Shown: positions 27,232-36,215, counted from the first letter of the stretch. The stretch is DNA of 64,000 nucleotides from Aminivibrio sp. (GCF_016756745.1 NZ_JAESIH010000025.1:1-64000), one strand, 5' to 3'. Notes: generated from the sequence alone by a model not told the origin. Made by a program: numbers and translations.

Positions 27232-28875
27232 ATGGCGTTTACCGTCCATGTGAAAAACGGGCCCGTTTTTTCGAGCGACGTTCCCGTTACAGGAAAGGCA
27301 GTTCTCTCCGAAAGCCGCCCAGAAGGCGGAGACGCTGTCGTAGCCTGGAGAGTAAATAATTATCTCAGATCCCTCGACTGGGTCATCGAAGACTCGGCGG
27401 AAGTCGAGTTCATCGACACCTCGTCCTTTGAAGGAATGGAAGTCTACCGGCGTTCCCTCAGCTTTCTCCTTGTCCTTGCCTGCCGGAAAGCCCTGGGCCG
27501 AAACATTGTCCTCAGGCATTCCATCAGTGAAGGGTATTACTGGGAAGACCCGGAAGGCGATCTTTCAGGGGAGGATCTCCAGTCCGTCAAAATAATGATG
27601 GCGGACCTGGTATCCAAGGACCTTCCCTTCGTCAGGAAAGTCGTCTCCCTCGACAAGGCACGGAAGATTTTCGAACGGCAGGGAAGCTGCGAAGTGGCGA
27701 GGCTCTTCAAATGGGCAGGGGTCGATCCGGTTGAACTGTACCGCTGCGCCGACATGTACGGCTATTACTACGCTCCCCTGGCACCGTCCACGGGATACTT
27801 GAAGCTTTTCGACCTCAAGCCCCTCGATCCGGGAATGGTGCTCCAGTTCCCGACGATCAACTACCCATCCACCCTTCCTCCTTTCAGAGCATCGAAGAAC
27901 CTTTCCTCGGTGTTCCTCGACTATGCGCGGTGGCTTGAAGTTCTCGACCTGCGAACCATGGACAGTCTCCACAAGAAAGTCGCAGAGGGCAGGGCTCTCG
28001 AAGTCATTCTTATTTCCGAGGCTTTCCATGCCCGAAACCTCGGGAAGATTGCGGAAGAAATTTCCTCCAGGTCCAAGGTCAAGATCGTCGCCATTGCCGG
28101 CCCCTCGGGATCGGGGAAGACCACAATCTCGGAACGGTTGAAGATTCAGCTTCAGGTTTGCGGAAAAAATCCCGTAACCCTGGCAATGGACAACTATTTC
28201 GTCGATCGCGAGAACACCCCGAAGGACGAGGAGGGCAACTACGATTTCGAGGTTATCGAAGCTCTTGAACTCGAGCTTCTCGAGGACCACCTGAAACGCC
28301 TCCTCGCCGGTGAGGAAGTTAATGTTCCCCAGTTCGACTTCATCGAAGGAAAGAAGTGGCCCGGAAAGAAAGTTCGCCTCCATCCCCGGGACATTCTTAT
28401 CATGGAAGGCATTCACGGCCTCAACGACAGGATTACCGACGTCATCCCGAAAGAAGAGCGCTACGGAATTTTCGTATCCCCCCTGACAGGCGTCTATCTT
28501 GACGACCACAACCGGACGAGCACAACCGACAACCGGCTTCTGAGGAGGCTCGTGCGGGATTCCAGAACCCGGGGACATTCCGCAGAATCGACGCTCACCA
28601 TATGGCCGAAGGTCATCAGGGGAGCCATGAAATACGTCTTTCCCTACCAGAAACGGGCGGATATCATGTTCAATTCATCCCTTCCCTACGAACTCTCCGC
28701 TCTCCGGGCTTATGTCGATCCGATTCTGCACACCGTCCCGGAGGAATCTCCTGTCTACGGGGACGCCCAGCGCCTTCTTTCCATGCTTCGTTTTATTCCC
28801 ATGATTCCGTCTGAAAACATTCCCAATAATTCCATAATCAGGGAATTCATCGGCGGATCCTGCTTCGACGTATAG
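27232..28875 (+). CDS. Long nucleoside (uridine-type) kinase
   Basis: A 547-residue protein of a known bacterial class in which a uridine kinase/phosphoribulokinase domain follows a ThrRS-like N-terminal region. Residues ~55-245 include FIDTSSFEGMEVYRRSLSFL and HSISEGYYWEDP, related to the TGS/SAD part of threonyl-tRNA synthetase. The kinase starts near 280: Walker A AIAGPSGSGKTT, then AMDNYFVDRENTPKDEEGN and MEGIHGLND. It phosphorylates nucleosides, probably for pyrimidine salvage, in the cytoplasm. GAGAGGAGGAGTCTTC precedes the ATG. The LacI-type gene follows 19 bases on, so they may form one unit. Confidence 0.88.
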   Translation: MAFTVHVKNGPVFSSDVPVTGKAVLSESRPEGGDAVVAWRVNNYLRSLDWVIEDSAEVEFIDTSSFEGMEVYRRSLSFLLVLACRKALGRNIVLRHSISEGYYWEDPEGDLSGEDLQSVKIMMADLVSKDLPFVRKVVSLDKARKIFERQGSCEVARLFKWAGVDPVELYRCADMYGYYYAPLAPSTGYLKLFDLKPLDPGMVLQFPTINYPSTLPPFRASKNLSSVFLDYARWLEVLDLRTMDSLHKKVAEGRALEVILISEAFHARNLGKIAEEISSRSKVKIVAIAGPSGSGKTTISERLKIQLQVCGKNPVTLAMDNYFVDRENTPKDEEGNYDFEVIEALELELLEDHLKRLLAGEEVNVPQFDFIEGKKWPGKKVRLHPRDILIMEGIHGLNDRITDVIPKEERYGIFVSPLTGVYLDDHNRTSTTDNRLLRRLVRDSRTRGHSAESTLTIWPKVIRGAMKYVFPYQKRADIMFNSSLPYELSALRAYVDPILHTVPEESPVYGDAQRLLSMLRFIPMIPSENIPNNSIIREFIGGSCFDV

Positions 28876-28894
28876 CGGGAAGCGGGACGGCGGA

Positions 28895-29743
28895 ATGGCG
28901 AAGGCGACCATGGAGGACGTCGCCCGTCTGGCCGGTGTGAACAAAGCCACGGTCAGCCGGGCGCTGCGGGGTGACTCCCGCATATCCCAGGCAACAAGGG
29001 AAAAGGTCTGGAAAATCGCGAAAAATCTGGGCTACAGGCTTGATCTGGCTGCAAGCAGCCTGTCGGGAGGAAAAACGGGGATTGCCGCTCTTGTCCTTGA
29101 TGAAATGGATCCCTGGCTGACCGGTCCTTTCCTTGAGGGGCTCAATAGAGTGCTCTCAAGGACCGGAATGGATCTTCTCCTGAAGCTTCCCGGCTGCAAT
29201 CCGGGAGAACTTTTTTCCTCCCTCGAAGCACGGCACGTAGATTGCATACTCTGGGCAGGAAGGGAGGAACGCTGTCTTGAACATAAGGGGACGTCATCTA
29301 CTACTCCCATGGTCACCGCCGGCTTTTCTCTCCCCCCAAAACCCGCAGTCCTCATTTCTCCTGAAAGAACTATGGAACGCCTGAAAACTCTGGCAGGAGA
29401 AACCGGAACACTGAGATACTGGAACAGCGGAGGAGTCCCTCTCTTTCCTTTTCTCTCCCGGATGATCGTGCCATGGAAAACGGGAGAGAAAAAAATAACG
29501 CTCGTGATTGACGGAGAGGACCAAACTCCCCTGCCCGGCGAACGGTGTGTTTTTTGCACGCGGCCGGGAACACATCCTCCGCTTGGTATGTATTCCATCG
29601 AATGGCCTGCTTTTGAATTCGGCGTTACGGCGGCGCGCATCCTCGTCAATGTCCTCCATGGCCAGTCACCCGTGCCGGAAGTTACGTACCTGGTACCTAC
29701 CCTGAAATCACCGGAAGGGGATACATTACCCTACGTAAAATAA
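28895..29743 (+). CDS. LacI-family regulator with shortened sensor domain
   Basis: A 282-residue regulator. The N-terminal LacI helix-turn-helix and hinge are intact (MEDVARLAGVNKATVSRALR, then YRLDLAASSLSGGKTG). The ligand domain is about 50 residues shorter than in a typical LacI protein: the first lobe is present (IAALVLDEMDPWLTGPFLEG) but the middle is condensed and the sugar-contacting Asp and Arg positions are not evident. The C-terminus keeps FEFGVTAARILVNVLHGQSP. It may bind DNA with an altered or lost effector response. The strong promoter at 29780 lies immediately downstream, a plausible target. Confidence 0.82.
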   Translation: MAKATMEDVARLAGVNKATVSRALRGDSRISQATREKVWKIAKNLGYRLDLAASSLSGGKTGIAALVLDEMDPWLTGPFLEGLNRVLSRTGMDLLLKLPGCNPGELFSSLEARHVDCILWAGREERCLEHKGTSSTTPMVTAGFSLPPKPAVLISPERTMERLKTLAGETGTLRYWNSGGVPLFPFLSRMIVPWKTGEKKITLVIDGEDQTPLPGERCVFCTRPGTHPPLGMYSIEWPAFEFGVTAARILVNVLHGQSPVPEVTYLVPTLKSPEGDTLPYVK

Positions 29744-29779
29744 ACAACGGTTCACCAGAAAAAAATACATCAACCCATG

Positions 29780-29808
29780 TTGACAGATTCGAATCCTGAT
29801 GTTATAAA
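29780..29808 (+). promoter_or_regulatory. Near-consensus sigma-70 promoter
   Basis: TTGACA (29780-29785), a 17-bp spacer and TATAAA (29803-29808): eleven of twelve consensus bases with ideal spacing. It is the best promoter in the window and points at the 62-codon gene at 29855. Confidence 0.88.
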
Positions 29809-29811
29809 TAG

Positions 29812-29846
29812 CCCGTAAGAGAAACTAAGGTTTACATTACGGGAGG
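29812..29846 (+). promoter_or_regulatory. Symmetric hairpin overlapping the ribosome site
   Basis: CCCGTAA (29812-29818) pairs with TTACGGG (29837-29843). A symmetric 3x3 internal loop is followed by AAAC/GTTT (29822-29825 with 29830-29833) and a TAAG loop. The ribosome site GGGAGG (29841-29846) overlaps the 3' arm. As the expected transcript start is near 29814-29816, part of the 5' arm may not be transcribed; the palindrome could equally act as a DNA operator next to the promoter. Confidence 0.55.
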
Positions 29847-29854
29847 TCTTCGAC

Positions 29855-30043
29855 ATGATGTGGATAAAGGATGCTAACGGAAATTGGTACTGCGACAGTC
29901 CTCTTTGCACATGCTCCCCTAAGGCTTCCGCATGTGTATGGGACAAAAACGACGAAGGATCCTGGTTTCTCGCCCAGCCGGCGGCTTCTATCTCCGGGAT
30001 GCCTTCTCTCCACTGCGGCAGCGCCATGGTCCTTGCGGGCTAA
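29855..30043 (+). CDS. Small cysteine-rich protein
   Basis: A 62-residue protein with five cysteines at 13, 18, 20, 27 and 54 (NWYCDSPLCTCSPKASAC is the dense part) and two Trp-aromatic turns (NGNWYC, EGSWFLAQ). The spacing CX4CXCX6C suggests a metal or Fe-S site or disulfides, but matches no family I know. GGGAGG is eight bases before the ATG, and a near-consensus promoter lies upstream, so it may be highly expressed. Its stop codon overlaps the stop of the convergent hexosaminidase gene. There is no signal peptide. Confidence 0.65.
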   Translation: MMWIKDANGNWYCDSPLCTCSPKASACVWDKNDEGSWFLAQPAASISGMPSLHCGSAMVLAG

Positions 30044-31722
30044 GGGGCAGGAGGCTGGAATTCTTCCTCTCCCCACCCCATCGGGTAAAGTCCGGGCAGT
30101 GCCACAGGCAGTTTGCCTCTGGGCGGTGAATTGCCGTTGAGGATTTGGCCAAGGGCCTTCATTGTGGAGGGTATGTCGCTGTAGAGCGCGAAAAAGCCTT
30201 TCACTCCGGGAAGAGACAGCAGTGAATAAGGGGTTCGGGCGGAGAGCAGGAATAATTTGTCCTGGCCAAGGGATCTCAGAAGTTCGAGCCATCGTTCATT
30301 TTTCCAGCAGTCGTAGTCGGCTGCGAAAATCACTTTCTGGCCCCCGAGTTTTCCCGACAGGAGTCTGATATCTTCGGTTTCCGGATTCATCGGGATGGTA
30401 AAAAGGGAAAAAAACGGGCAGGCATCCACGAGGATTTCTGCGGCGGCTTTCTGTTCTTCCGGCCAGACCAGCGGGATTTTTCCCCTAATTCCTATTTTTT
30501 CCGCTGCCTTCTTCCAGCTGCGAACAAGAGTCACGCTTTCAGCTGCCGTTCTGTCTGCCACCAGTTCTCCTTCAGGATCAGGCACACGGGCATTCCGCGT
30601 TTCTTTCACCTCCCTGAAGAGACCAGCCTCAGTCTTGAGTTCGAATATTCTTCTCACCGCTTCATCGAGCCTCTGCGCTGGGATGGTTCCCCTCCGGCAG
30701 GCTTCCAGGATTGTCTCGAAAATGACGAAATGCTCCTGTTCTTCGTACCCCTTGTCCGCACCGAAAAGAAGAATATCCGCACCCGAATTGAAAGCCTCTA
30801 TGGCCGCCTCGGCAATGGTCCTTCCTTTTTTCAGGGCACCCATGCCCATGGAGTCAGTGATGATGACACCGGAAAAGCCCATTTCTTTTCTGAGCATGCC
30901 GAGGATGGACGGGGAGAGGGTGGCAGGCCGTTCAGGGTCGAGAGCCGGGACAAGCACATGGGCTGTCATGACCACTGGCACTCCTGATTTTACGAGGGTG
31001 CGGAAGGGAGGAAATTCCGTTTTCTCCAGTTCTTCTCTTGTGGAAGAAATAAGGGGCAGCCCGGAATGGGAGTCCGTTTCGGTGTTCCCGTGTCCCGGAA
31101 AATGCTTTGCCGACGGAATGACTCCCTCTTTTGCAAAAGCTGATGCCATAGCACCGGAGAGCCTTGAAACCAGTTCAGGGGAGGACCCGAAGGAGCGCAC
31201 ACCGATGACCGGATTGAAGGGGTTGTTGTTCACGTCCGCCACGGGAGCAAAATTCATGTTGATGCCCAGGGCGGAAAGTTCCCTTGCGATCACGCCTGCT
31301 GCTTCGGCGGCGAGTTTTTCGTCGTTTGCCGCTCCGAGGGCCATATTGCCGGGGAAGCGGGTGACTCCCTCCGTAATCCGCTGTATGAGACCTCCTTCCT
31401 GGTCAATCCCGATAAGAAGAGGCCATGCACCCGATGACGAGGCAAAGGACTGCAGTCTCCTGGAAAGACCGGCAACCTGTTCCGTCGAAACGATGTTTCC
31501 CCGACTCGAATAGAGTATAACTCCTCCTATCTTCAGATCGCCGATCAGCCTTTCGAGATTCGTCGAGAGTCCCGGACCCTCAAAATAACACATCATGATC
31601 TGCCCGACCTTTTCTTCGAGGGACAGACTGCCGGTCCGTTCTCCTGCTCCCGTATGCCGGATGCCCGAGAGAAGCAAAAAGAACATGAGCAGGAGAAGAA
31701 GGATATTCCGGTTCCCTGTCAT
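30040..31722 (-). CDS. GH3 beta-N-acetylhexosaminidase (NagZ-like)
   Basis: A 560-residue exported glycoside hydrolase family 3 enzyme. It has a signal peptide (LLLLLMFFLLLSG), GVILYSSRGN near ~67, substrate-site segments IGIDQEGGLIQRITEG and the NagZ-type KHFPGHGNTETDSHSGLP. The latter carries the His-Asp pair used as acid/base, and the nucleophile Asp lies in VIITDSMGMGAL. The C-terminal ~200 residues form the second GH3 domain. It likely releases GlcNAc from peptidoglycan fragments in the periplasm. Its ATG overlaps the stop of the degenerate GGDEF gene upstream. Last gene of the envelope operon. Confidence 0.9.
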   Translation of the reverse strand: MTGNRNILLLLLMFFLLLSGIRHTGAGERTGSLSLEEKVGQIMMCYFEGPGLSTNLERLIGDLKIGGVILYSSRGNIVSTEQVAGLSRRLQSFASSSGAWPLLIGIDQEGGLIQRITEGVTRFPGNMALGAANDEKLAAEAAGVIARELSALGINMNFAPVADVNNNPFNPVIGVRSFGSSPELVSRLSGAMASAFAKEGVIPSAKHFPGHGNTETDSHSGLPLISSTREELEKTEFPPFRTLVKSGVPVVMTAHVLVPALDPERPATLSPSILGMLRKEMGFSGVIITDSMGMGALKKGRTIAEAAIEAFNSGADILLFGADKGYEEQEHFVIFETILEACRRGTIPAQRLDEAVRRIFELKTEAGLFREVKETRNARVPDPEGELVADRTAAESVTLVRSWKKAAEKIGIRGKIPLVWPEEQKAAAEILVDACPFFSLFTIPMNPETEDIRLLSGKLGGQKVIFAADYDCWKNERWLELLRSLGQDKLFLLSARTPYSLLSLPGVKGFFALYSDIPSTMKALGQILNGNSPPRGKLPVALPGLYPMGWGEEEFQPPAP

Positions 31723-32843
31723 TCCAATGTTCCTTCCAGGTTTGAATATAATTTTTCCAGGAACTGGTCTTTGGTCATGGGGTAATTCCCGCTGTAGTAC
31801 ACAAATCCGTATTCGATTTCCACGGAGAACGGGAAGGTCTTCTTGAGTTCCTGAAGGGAGTCCGGCAGATCCAGGAGCTTCAGGCTGGCGTCCTTGGCTC
31901 CCTGCTGCGGAGTTTCCGGGAGGAGAATGAGTATTTTCCTGTCGCCGAGATAAAACGCCATGTCACTGGCCCGTATGGTACTGCGAACGAAGGCGGAGTA
32001 GGCTTCAAGGAAGGAGTTTTCCTTCTCCTCCTGGTAGTTCAGTCCGGGAATATAAGTGAATTCTACGTCCAGAAGGATGCCGGAGAGCCACCTCCTGTAG
32101 CGGAAAGCCCTGTTGAGTTCCTCCGGAATACGGATGGAAGCGTATTCCGGAGAATAGAGACCGGTTACCGGGTCGTGAAGGGCAATCACTCCCCCGGTCG
32201 AGGCAGGTTTTTTCCGCTGTTCCGGCAATTCAACAAGGGCGAAAAAGAACAAATCGTCGAGAGGTGCCTTGAATATGGCGAATTCCTTGTTGCCAAGGCT
32301 GACGGAGTCTTCCCCGGGAATAAAAAAGTCGGTCACCGGCTTTCCCGCCGGCGCTGCGACCTGAACCAGGGAGGCAAATGCATCGTTTCCTTCAAGAATG
32401 ATGCCCTGGGAGTCCGCGGTAAGAACGGGGAGAGGGAGATTCGCAATAGTCGGACCGGCGGGCCGGTCATAGACAGTTGCGGCCGGAAGGGGGTCAATCT
32501 CCCGGGAATGAGGTTTTCCCCGAAGAAAATGATTGAGGAGGATAATGGCACCGGAGACGGCGGAAAGCACCCCAAGCCATGAAATGATGGGGAGGGTACC
32601 TGATTCCAGGGAAACAACCGTGGCAATCATTCCCTGGGAAAGGAGCTGGATAGGATAGAGGAGATGAAAATTTTTCCTCCTGATGGCCGAGGCGTATGCG
32701 GCGCACAGAACAAAATAGACTGTCATAAGGAGCGCCCAGAAGGGCGCTCCTGTTTTCAAAGGCGCCGATTGTCCTCCGAGGAGGAAGAGCGCAACGGCGA
32801 TCGGAAGGGATATGAACGGCGGGAAAGTGATCCAGGCGCTCAT
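31719..32843 (-). CDS. Membrane protein with degenerate GGDEF-like domain
   Basis: A 374-residue protein. Three or four membrane segments occupy residues 1-110 (ITFPPFISLPIAVALFLLG, then FWALLMTVYFVLCAAYASA and others). A PAS-like stretch follows (PVLTADSQGIILEGNDAFAS). The C-terminal domain opens like a GGDEF domain (HDPVTGLYSPEYASIRIPEE) but the GGDEF signature itself is absent: the matching place reads AFYLGDRKILILLPET. It is therefore probably not a cyclic-di-GMP synthase and may bind a nucleotide or act structurally. It sits between the DUF4139 and hexosaminidase genes, with a gap of 36 and an overlap of 4 bases. Confidence 0.65.
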   Translation of the reverse strand: MSAWITFPPFISLPIAVALFLLGGQSAPLKTGAPFWALLMTVYFVLCAAYASAIRRKNFHLLYPIQLLSQGMIATVVSLESGTLPIISWLGVLSAVSGAIILLNHFLRGKPHSREIDPLPAATVYDRPAGPTIANLPLPVLTADSQGIILEGNDAFASLVQVAAPAGKPVTDFFIPGEDSVSLGNKEFAIFKAPLDDLFFFALVELPEQRKKPASTGGVIALHDPVTGLYSPEYASIRIPEELNRAFRYRRWLSGILLDVEFTYIPGLNYQEEKENSFLEAYSAFVRSTIRASDMAFYLGDRKILILLPETPQQGAKDASLKLLDLPDSLQELKKTFPFSVEIEYGFVYYSGNYPMTKDQFLEKLYSNLEGTLE

Positions 32844-32879
32844 CGTGTGTACAGCTTCTCCGTCCTCATAACGGTGCCG

Positions 32880-34406
32880 TTACCTAAAAACGACGGTCTC
32901 CTCCGCAGGGAAGCTGATTCTGAAGAGGACCTCCACCCTTTTCTTCTCGCCGGGAGCAAGAGAAAGTTTCCACGACAGGATGCTTTCTTTATCCTGTTCG
33001 TCCGGCTTGGGTTCGATCTTTATGGTCTCGACCGAAATCTTTTCCCGGGCCGATACAGGAATTCTGTCCTTGAGGACCACGGAAATTTTCTTTTCAAGAC
33101 CGTTGGTGATTTCAATGAAATAACCGTCTTCAAGCCGTCCCTTCCCTGTCCAGGTGCTCCCCTCCTTGGACACCATCTTCTCCCTGACGGCCTTTACCAG
33201 TGGCATCTTCCCGAAGGCCAGCAGGAGATCCGTTCCGGCCCCCTGTTCAGCGAGGCGTGTTTTCGCCGATAGCCTCCCGTCAACGGAAAGCTCTGCCGGA
33301 CCGGGAAGGAGGGGAGTGGGGAGCTTCTTTGTTTCGGCCGTAATCCATGCCTCTTCAGAAAGCACGGGAACCGACACTATTGAAACGTCGCTTTTCAGAT
33401 CGAATTCTCCAAGAAGAAATTCCGCTTGTCGGTTGTCTCCGGGAAGCGTCCCCTTGGCCATGGTGGTCATGTCCGTCATAGCCGTGAGAATTTCCGGCGG
33501 GGCGGCCGGGGCGGGAACAGCAAGCTCGAAATTGGCCCTCGAGGATATCTCAGCCATTTCCTTCATCACGTCACTCCGTCTCACTTTTTTCGCCGCAAAA
33601 TCGGCTACGAGCGGAGGAAGATCGGGAGGGGCAACCGTAGTGGACGGCACCGCGGTATGAAAAAAAAGGTCCCCTTCCAGAACAATCCCCGTATGCTGAC
33701 GGGCTCCGGCTAGGAGGGATGAGTGGATGGCGCCTGAAGGAGTATCGAGATTCATCCTGTAAAAGGGGTTCCACCCTGCCTGCTGGGTCCATGCCTCCAC
33801 GAAAAGCTGATCCCCGCCCTCGACCCGGGCGGAAATCCGGACGGCCGTGTCGGAATTCGGTGGCATCCGGGAAGAAAAATCTGCCGTCAGGGCGTCAAGG
33901 ATTTTCTTCGTCTCGTCCATCTCCGCGGAAACGGCGATAAGTTCCGTTTCAAGGTTCTCTCTGGTCTTCCTGGCGGCATCTACGTATTCCGGCATGTCAG
34001 ATCCCTTGAGGTCTTTTGGCAGAGGCCCGGAAAGAAGCTCGAAGGACTGCTTTATCGCCGAGGTTCTGCCCGTGAGAACGGCGAGTTTTTTTTCGTTTTC
34101 TTTAATTTGGGCATGGAGATCCCTCAATGCCTCAGGAATCCACCCCGGTCGGGGAACGCCGGTCGCCTCGAAAGACATGATTTTCTGCCCGTCAGCGGGG
34201 AGAGGGCGGACTGTGGACGGGTCGAAGCTTCCCGGTAGATCAAAGTTTACGTGAGGAGCGACGGGTACCGAGAAGAGGACGCGGGCACCCCTCGGATAGA
34301 GGTCGACTTTCGCTACGTCGGGAAGAATGGGTTCAGCAGAGCCAAAGCCGGCGAAACCAAACAGGACCATAGCGTATGTTGCCAGTACAGTGCAGGCAAA
34401 TTTCAT
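32880..34406 (-). CDS. DUF4139 (MuiA-like) exported protein
   Basis: A 508-residue protein with a signal peptide ending near AEPILP. It then has the start typical of DUF4140/DUF4139 proteins (VAKVDLYPRGARVLFSVPV), a coiled coil at ~105-185 (DLHAQIKENEKKLAVLTGRT and following) and a beta-rich domain with QQAGWNPFYRMNLDTPSG (the YxW-like motif of DUF4139). The tail reads LEKKISVVLKDRIPVS and LSWKLSLAPGEKKRVEVLF. The family includes the so-called mucoidy inhibitor A and is of unknown activity. Start 34406 has AAGGAGG upstream. First gene of the envelope operon, divergent from ychF. Confidence 0.85.
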   Translation of the reverse strand: MKFACTVLATYAMVLFGFAGFGSAEPILPDVAKVDLYPRGARVLFSVPVAPHVNFDLPGSFDPSTVRPLPADGQKIMSFEATGVPRPGWIPEALRDLHAQIKENEKKLAVLTGRTSAIKQSFELLSGPLPKDLKGSDMPEYVDAARKTRENLETELIAVSAEMDETKKILDALTADFSSRMPPNSDTAVRISARVEGGDQLFVEAWTQQAGWNPFYRMNLDTPSGAIHSSLLAGARQHTGIVLEGDLFFHTAVPSTTVAPPDLPPLVADFAAKKVRRSDVMKEMAEISSRANFELAVPAPAAPPEILTAMTDMTTMAKGTLPGDNRQAEFLLGEFDLKSDVSIVSVPVLSEEAWITAETKKLPTPLLPGPAELSVDGRLSAKTRLAEQGAGTDLLLAFGKMPLVKAVREKMVSKEGSTWTGKGRLEDGYFIEITNGLEKKISVVLKDRIPVSAREKISVETIKIEPKPDEQDKESILSWKLSLAPGEKKRVEVLFRISFPAEETVVFR

Positions 34407-34576
34407 TTCACTTCCTCCTTTCATCCCCTGTGCGGGGGGAGATCTTTTTCAAATGATATCAGAAAACACCCCGGAAGAACCGGATATGTCCGTCGATTCT
34501 TGTTTTTTTGTTTTTCCCCGGAAACGGGTATAATGCTTTTCGGGCAGCAAGCCCGGAAGCAAAGGAGGGGAGCAGC

Positions 34577-35668
34577 GTGCTCAAATGTGGAATAATAGGC
34601 CTTCCCCTGAGCGGAAAAAGTACTGTATTCAATGTGGTCACCCGCGCGGGCGCCGAGGTAAAACCCTATGCAAGCGGAAAAACAGACCCTAACAGGGCGA
34701 TGGTCAACGTGCCGGATGAACGGTTCGACAACCTGGTCCGGATTTTTGGACCGCGGAAAGAAACGCCGGCGACGGTGGAATTCGTGGATCTCGCCGGGCT
34801 GTCGAGGAATGCGAGCAAGGGAGAAGGTCTGGGGAATTCTTTTCTCTCCTTCGTCTCCGAATCTGACGCTCTTGTTCATGTGATACGCCTGTTTGAAAAC
34901 CCGGATGTGCCTCACCCGGAAAATACCATCGATCCAGTAAGGGACTGGTCGATAGTGGAAATGGAGCTTATTTTCCGGGACCTTGGCGTCATCGAGAACA
35001 GGCTTTCCAGGCTCAAGGCGAAGAAAAAAAACATCCCCTCCGAACAGGCCGAAGAAGTCCTGCTGGAAAAATGCCAGGCCTGTCTCCTGGAAGAGCGCCC
35101 GCTGAGGGACCTCCATCTCACCCAGGAAGAAATTCGCACCTTGAGCGGTTTTGCCTTTGTAACGCTGAAACCGGAAATGATCGTGGCCAATCTTGACGAA
35201 AGCCAGACGGATGAACACCTCCCTCTTCTGGAATCACTCCGTTCCCTCGCCACGGAAAAAGGTCTGAGCTTCGTCAGGGTTTTCGGGAAAATGGAAATGG
35301 AACTTGCGGACCTCACGCCGGAGGAGCAGGCCGAATTCATGCAGGACCTGGGAGTGAAAGAACCCGGACGAAACCGGCTTATCACCGAAGCCTACAAGCT
35401 TCTCGGCCTCATCTCCTTTTTCACTTCCGGCAAAGACGAGGTAAAGGCCTGGACGCTCCGCCAGGGAGAGACAGCCGTTGATGCGGCAGGAACGATCCAC
35501 TCCGACCTGGCGCGAGGGTTTATCCGCGCCCAGGTGGTTTCCTACGACGATTTTGTCGCCCATGAAGCGTCCCTGGCGAAGTGCCGCGAAAAAGGCGTTC
35601 TTCGTCTCGAGGGGAAGGAGTACAAAGTCCTCGACGGGGACATGATAGAAATACGCTTCAATGTCTAG
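34577..35668 (+). CDS. ychF: Redox-regulated ATPase YchF (Obg/OLA1 family)
   Basis: A 363-residue P-loop protein of the Obg-related YchF/OLA1 group, which prefers ATP. G1 is GIIGLPLSGKST, the G3 region VEFVDLAGLSRNASKGEGLG, and the G4-like site MIVANLDES lacks the NKxD motif, as expected for YchF. A coiled coil at ~135-190 and the C-terminal TGS domain (FFTSGKDEVKAWTLRQGETA, FIRAQVVSYDDF) complete it. It binds ribosomes and affects translation and stress responses. The start is a GTG with AAAGGAGGGG upstream. Confidence 0.95.
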   Translation: MLKCGIIGLPLSGKSTVFNVVTRAGAEVKPYASGKTDPNRAMVNVPDERFDNLVRIFGPRKETPATVEFVDLAGLSRNASKGEGLGNSFLSFVSESDALVHVIRLFENPDVPHPENTIDPVRDWSIVEMELIFRDLGVIENRLSRLKAKKKNIPSEQAEEVLLEKCQACLLEERPLRDLHLTQEEIRTLSGFAFVTLKPEMIVANLDESQTDEHLPLLESLRSLATEKGLSFVRVFGKMEMELADLTPEEQAEFMQDLGVKEPGRNRLITEAYKLLGLISFFTSGKDEVKAWTLRQGETAVDAAGTIHSDLARGFIRAQVVSYDDFVAHEASLAKCREKGVLRLEGKEYKVLDGDMIEIRFNV

Positions 35669-35716
35669 TATGGTAAAATCAGATTTCAAATTTTCCATAA
35701 AGAGGAGGCGCTTCTA

Positions 35717-36157
35717 ATGGCCATGCCAATGCAGGTAAGTCTCGACGAAATTCTCTCCATGCTTCTCGCGAGGGTGGACAGCCTCGCCCTGAGCGACGAG
35801 AATTCGAAAAGCAAGTTCAATATCATCACCCGCGTACTTTACAAAAAAGGAATAATCACCGACCAGGACGTGATTGATTCCATCAGGGAAGAGCACAGAA
35901 TGCTGAAGAGCCTCGGCCTGATTGCCGAAGAACCTGAAGAGGATGTTGTTTTAGCCATCGCCGAGAACATTCTCCAGTGGATCAAGGGTGACGTGAACGC
36001 CCTGAAGAAGGGCATGGAAGAATACGAGAAAAAGATGCAGGAAGCCATGAACAGGCAAAACCAGAAGCCCAAGATCGACATCGCTTCCCCGGCGGTGCTG
36101 CAGCAGCTCAACCGCATGGGGGGAAAGCAGGGAGGCGGCAGCAAGCTGATCCTGTAA
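35717..36157 (+). CDS. Small helical protein, function unknown
   Basis: A 146-residue soluble, mostly helical protein. It begins MAMPMQVSLDEILSMLLARV, has a central YKKGIITDQDVIDSIREEHR and a charged Lys/Glu/Gln helix at ~90-115, and ends in a Gly/Gln-rich segment (MGGKQGGGSKLIL). I recognise no domain. AGGAGG lies eight bases before the start. It begins 48 bases after ychF and is followed by a strong terminator, so it is probably the second gene of the ychF unit. Confidence 0.78.
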   Translation: MAMPMQVSLDEILSMLLARVDSLALSDENSKSKFNIITRVLYKKGIITDQDVIDSIREEHRMLKSLGLIAEEPEEDVVLAIAENILQWIKGDVNALKKGMEEYEKKMQEAMNRQNQKPKIDIASPAVLQQLNRMGGKQGGGSKLIL

Positions 36158-36179
36158 AGCCTGACTGACCCGAACATGA

Positions 36180-36213
36180 GGGCCCGCCGTTCTTTCCGGC
36201 GGGCCCGTTTTTT
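36180..36213 (+). terminator. Intrinsic terminator after the ychF unit
   Basis: GGGCCCGCCG (36180-36189) pairs perfectly with CGGCGGGCCC (36197-36206) and is followed by GTTTTTT. Confidence 0.93.
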
Positions 36214-36215
36214 CG

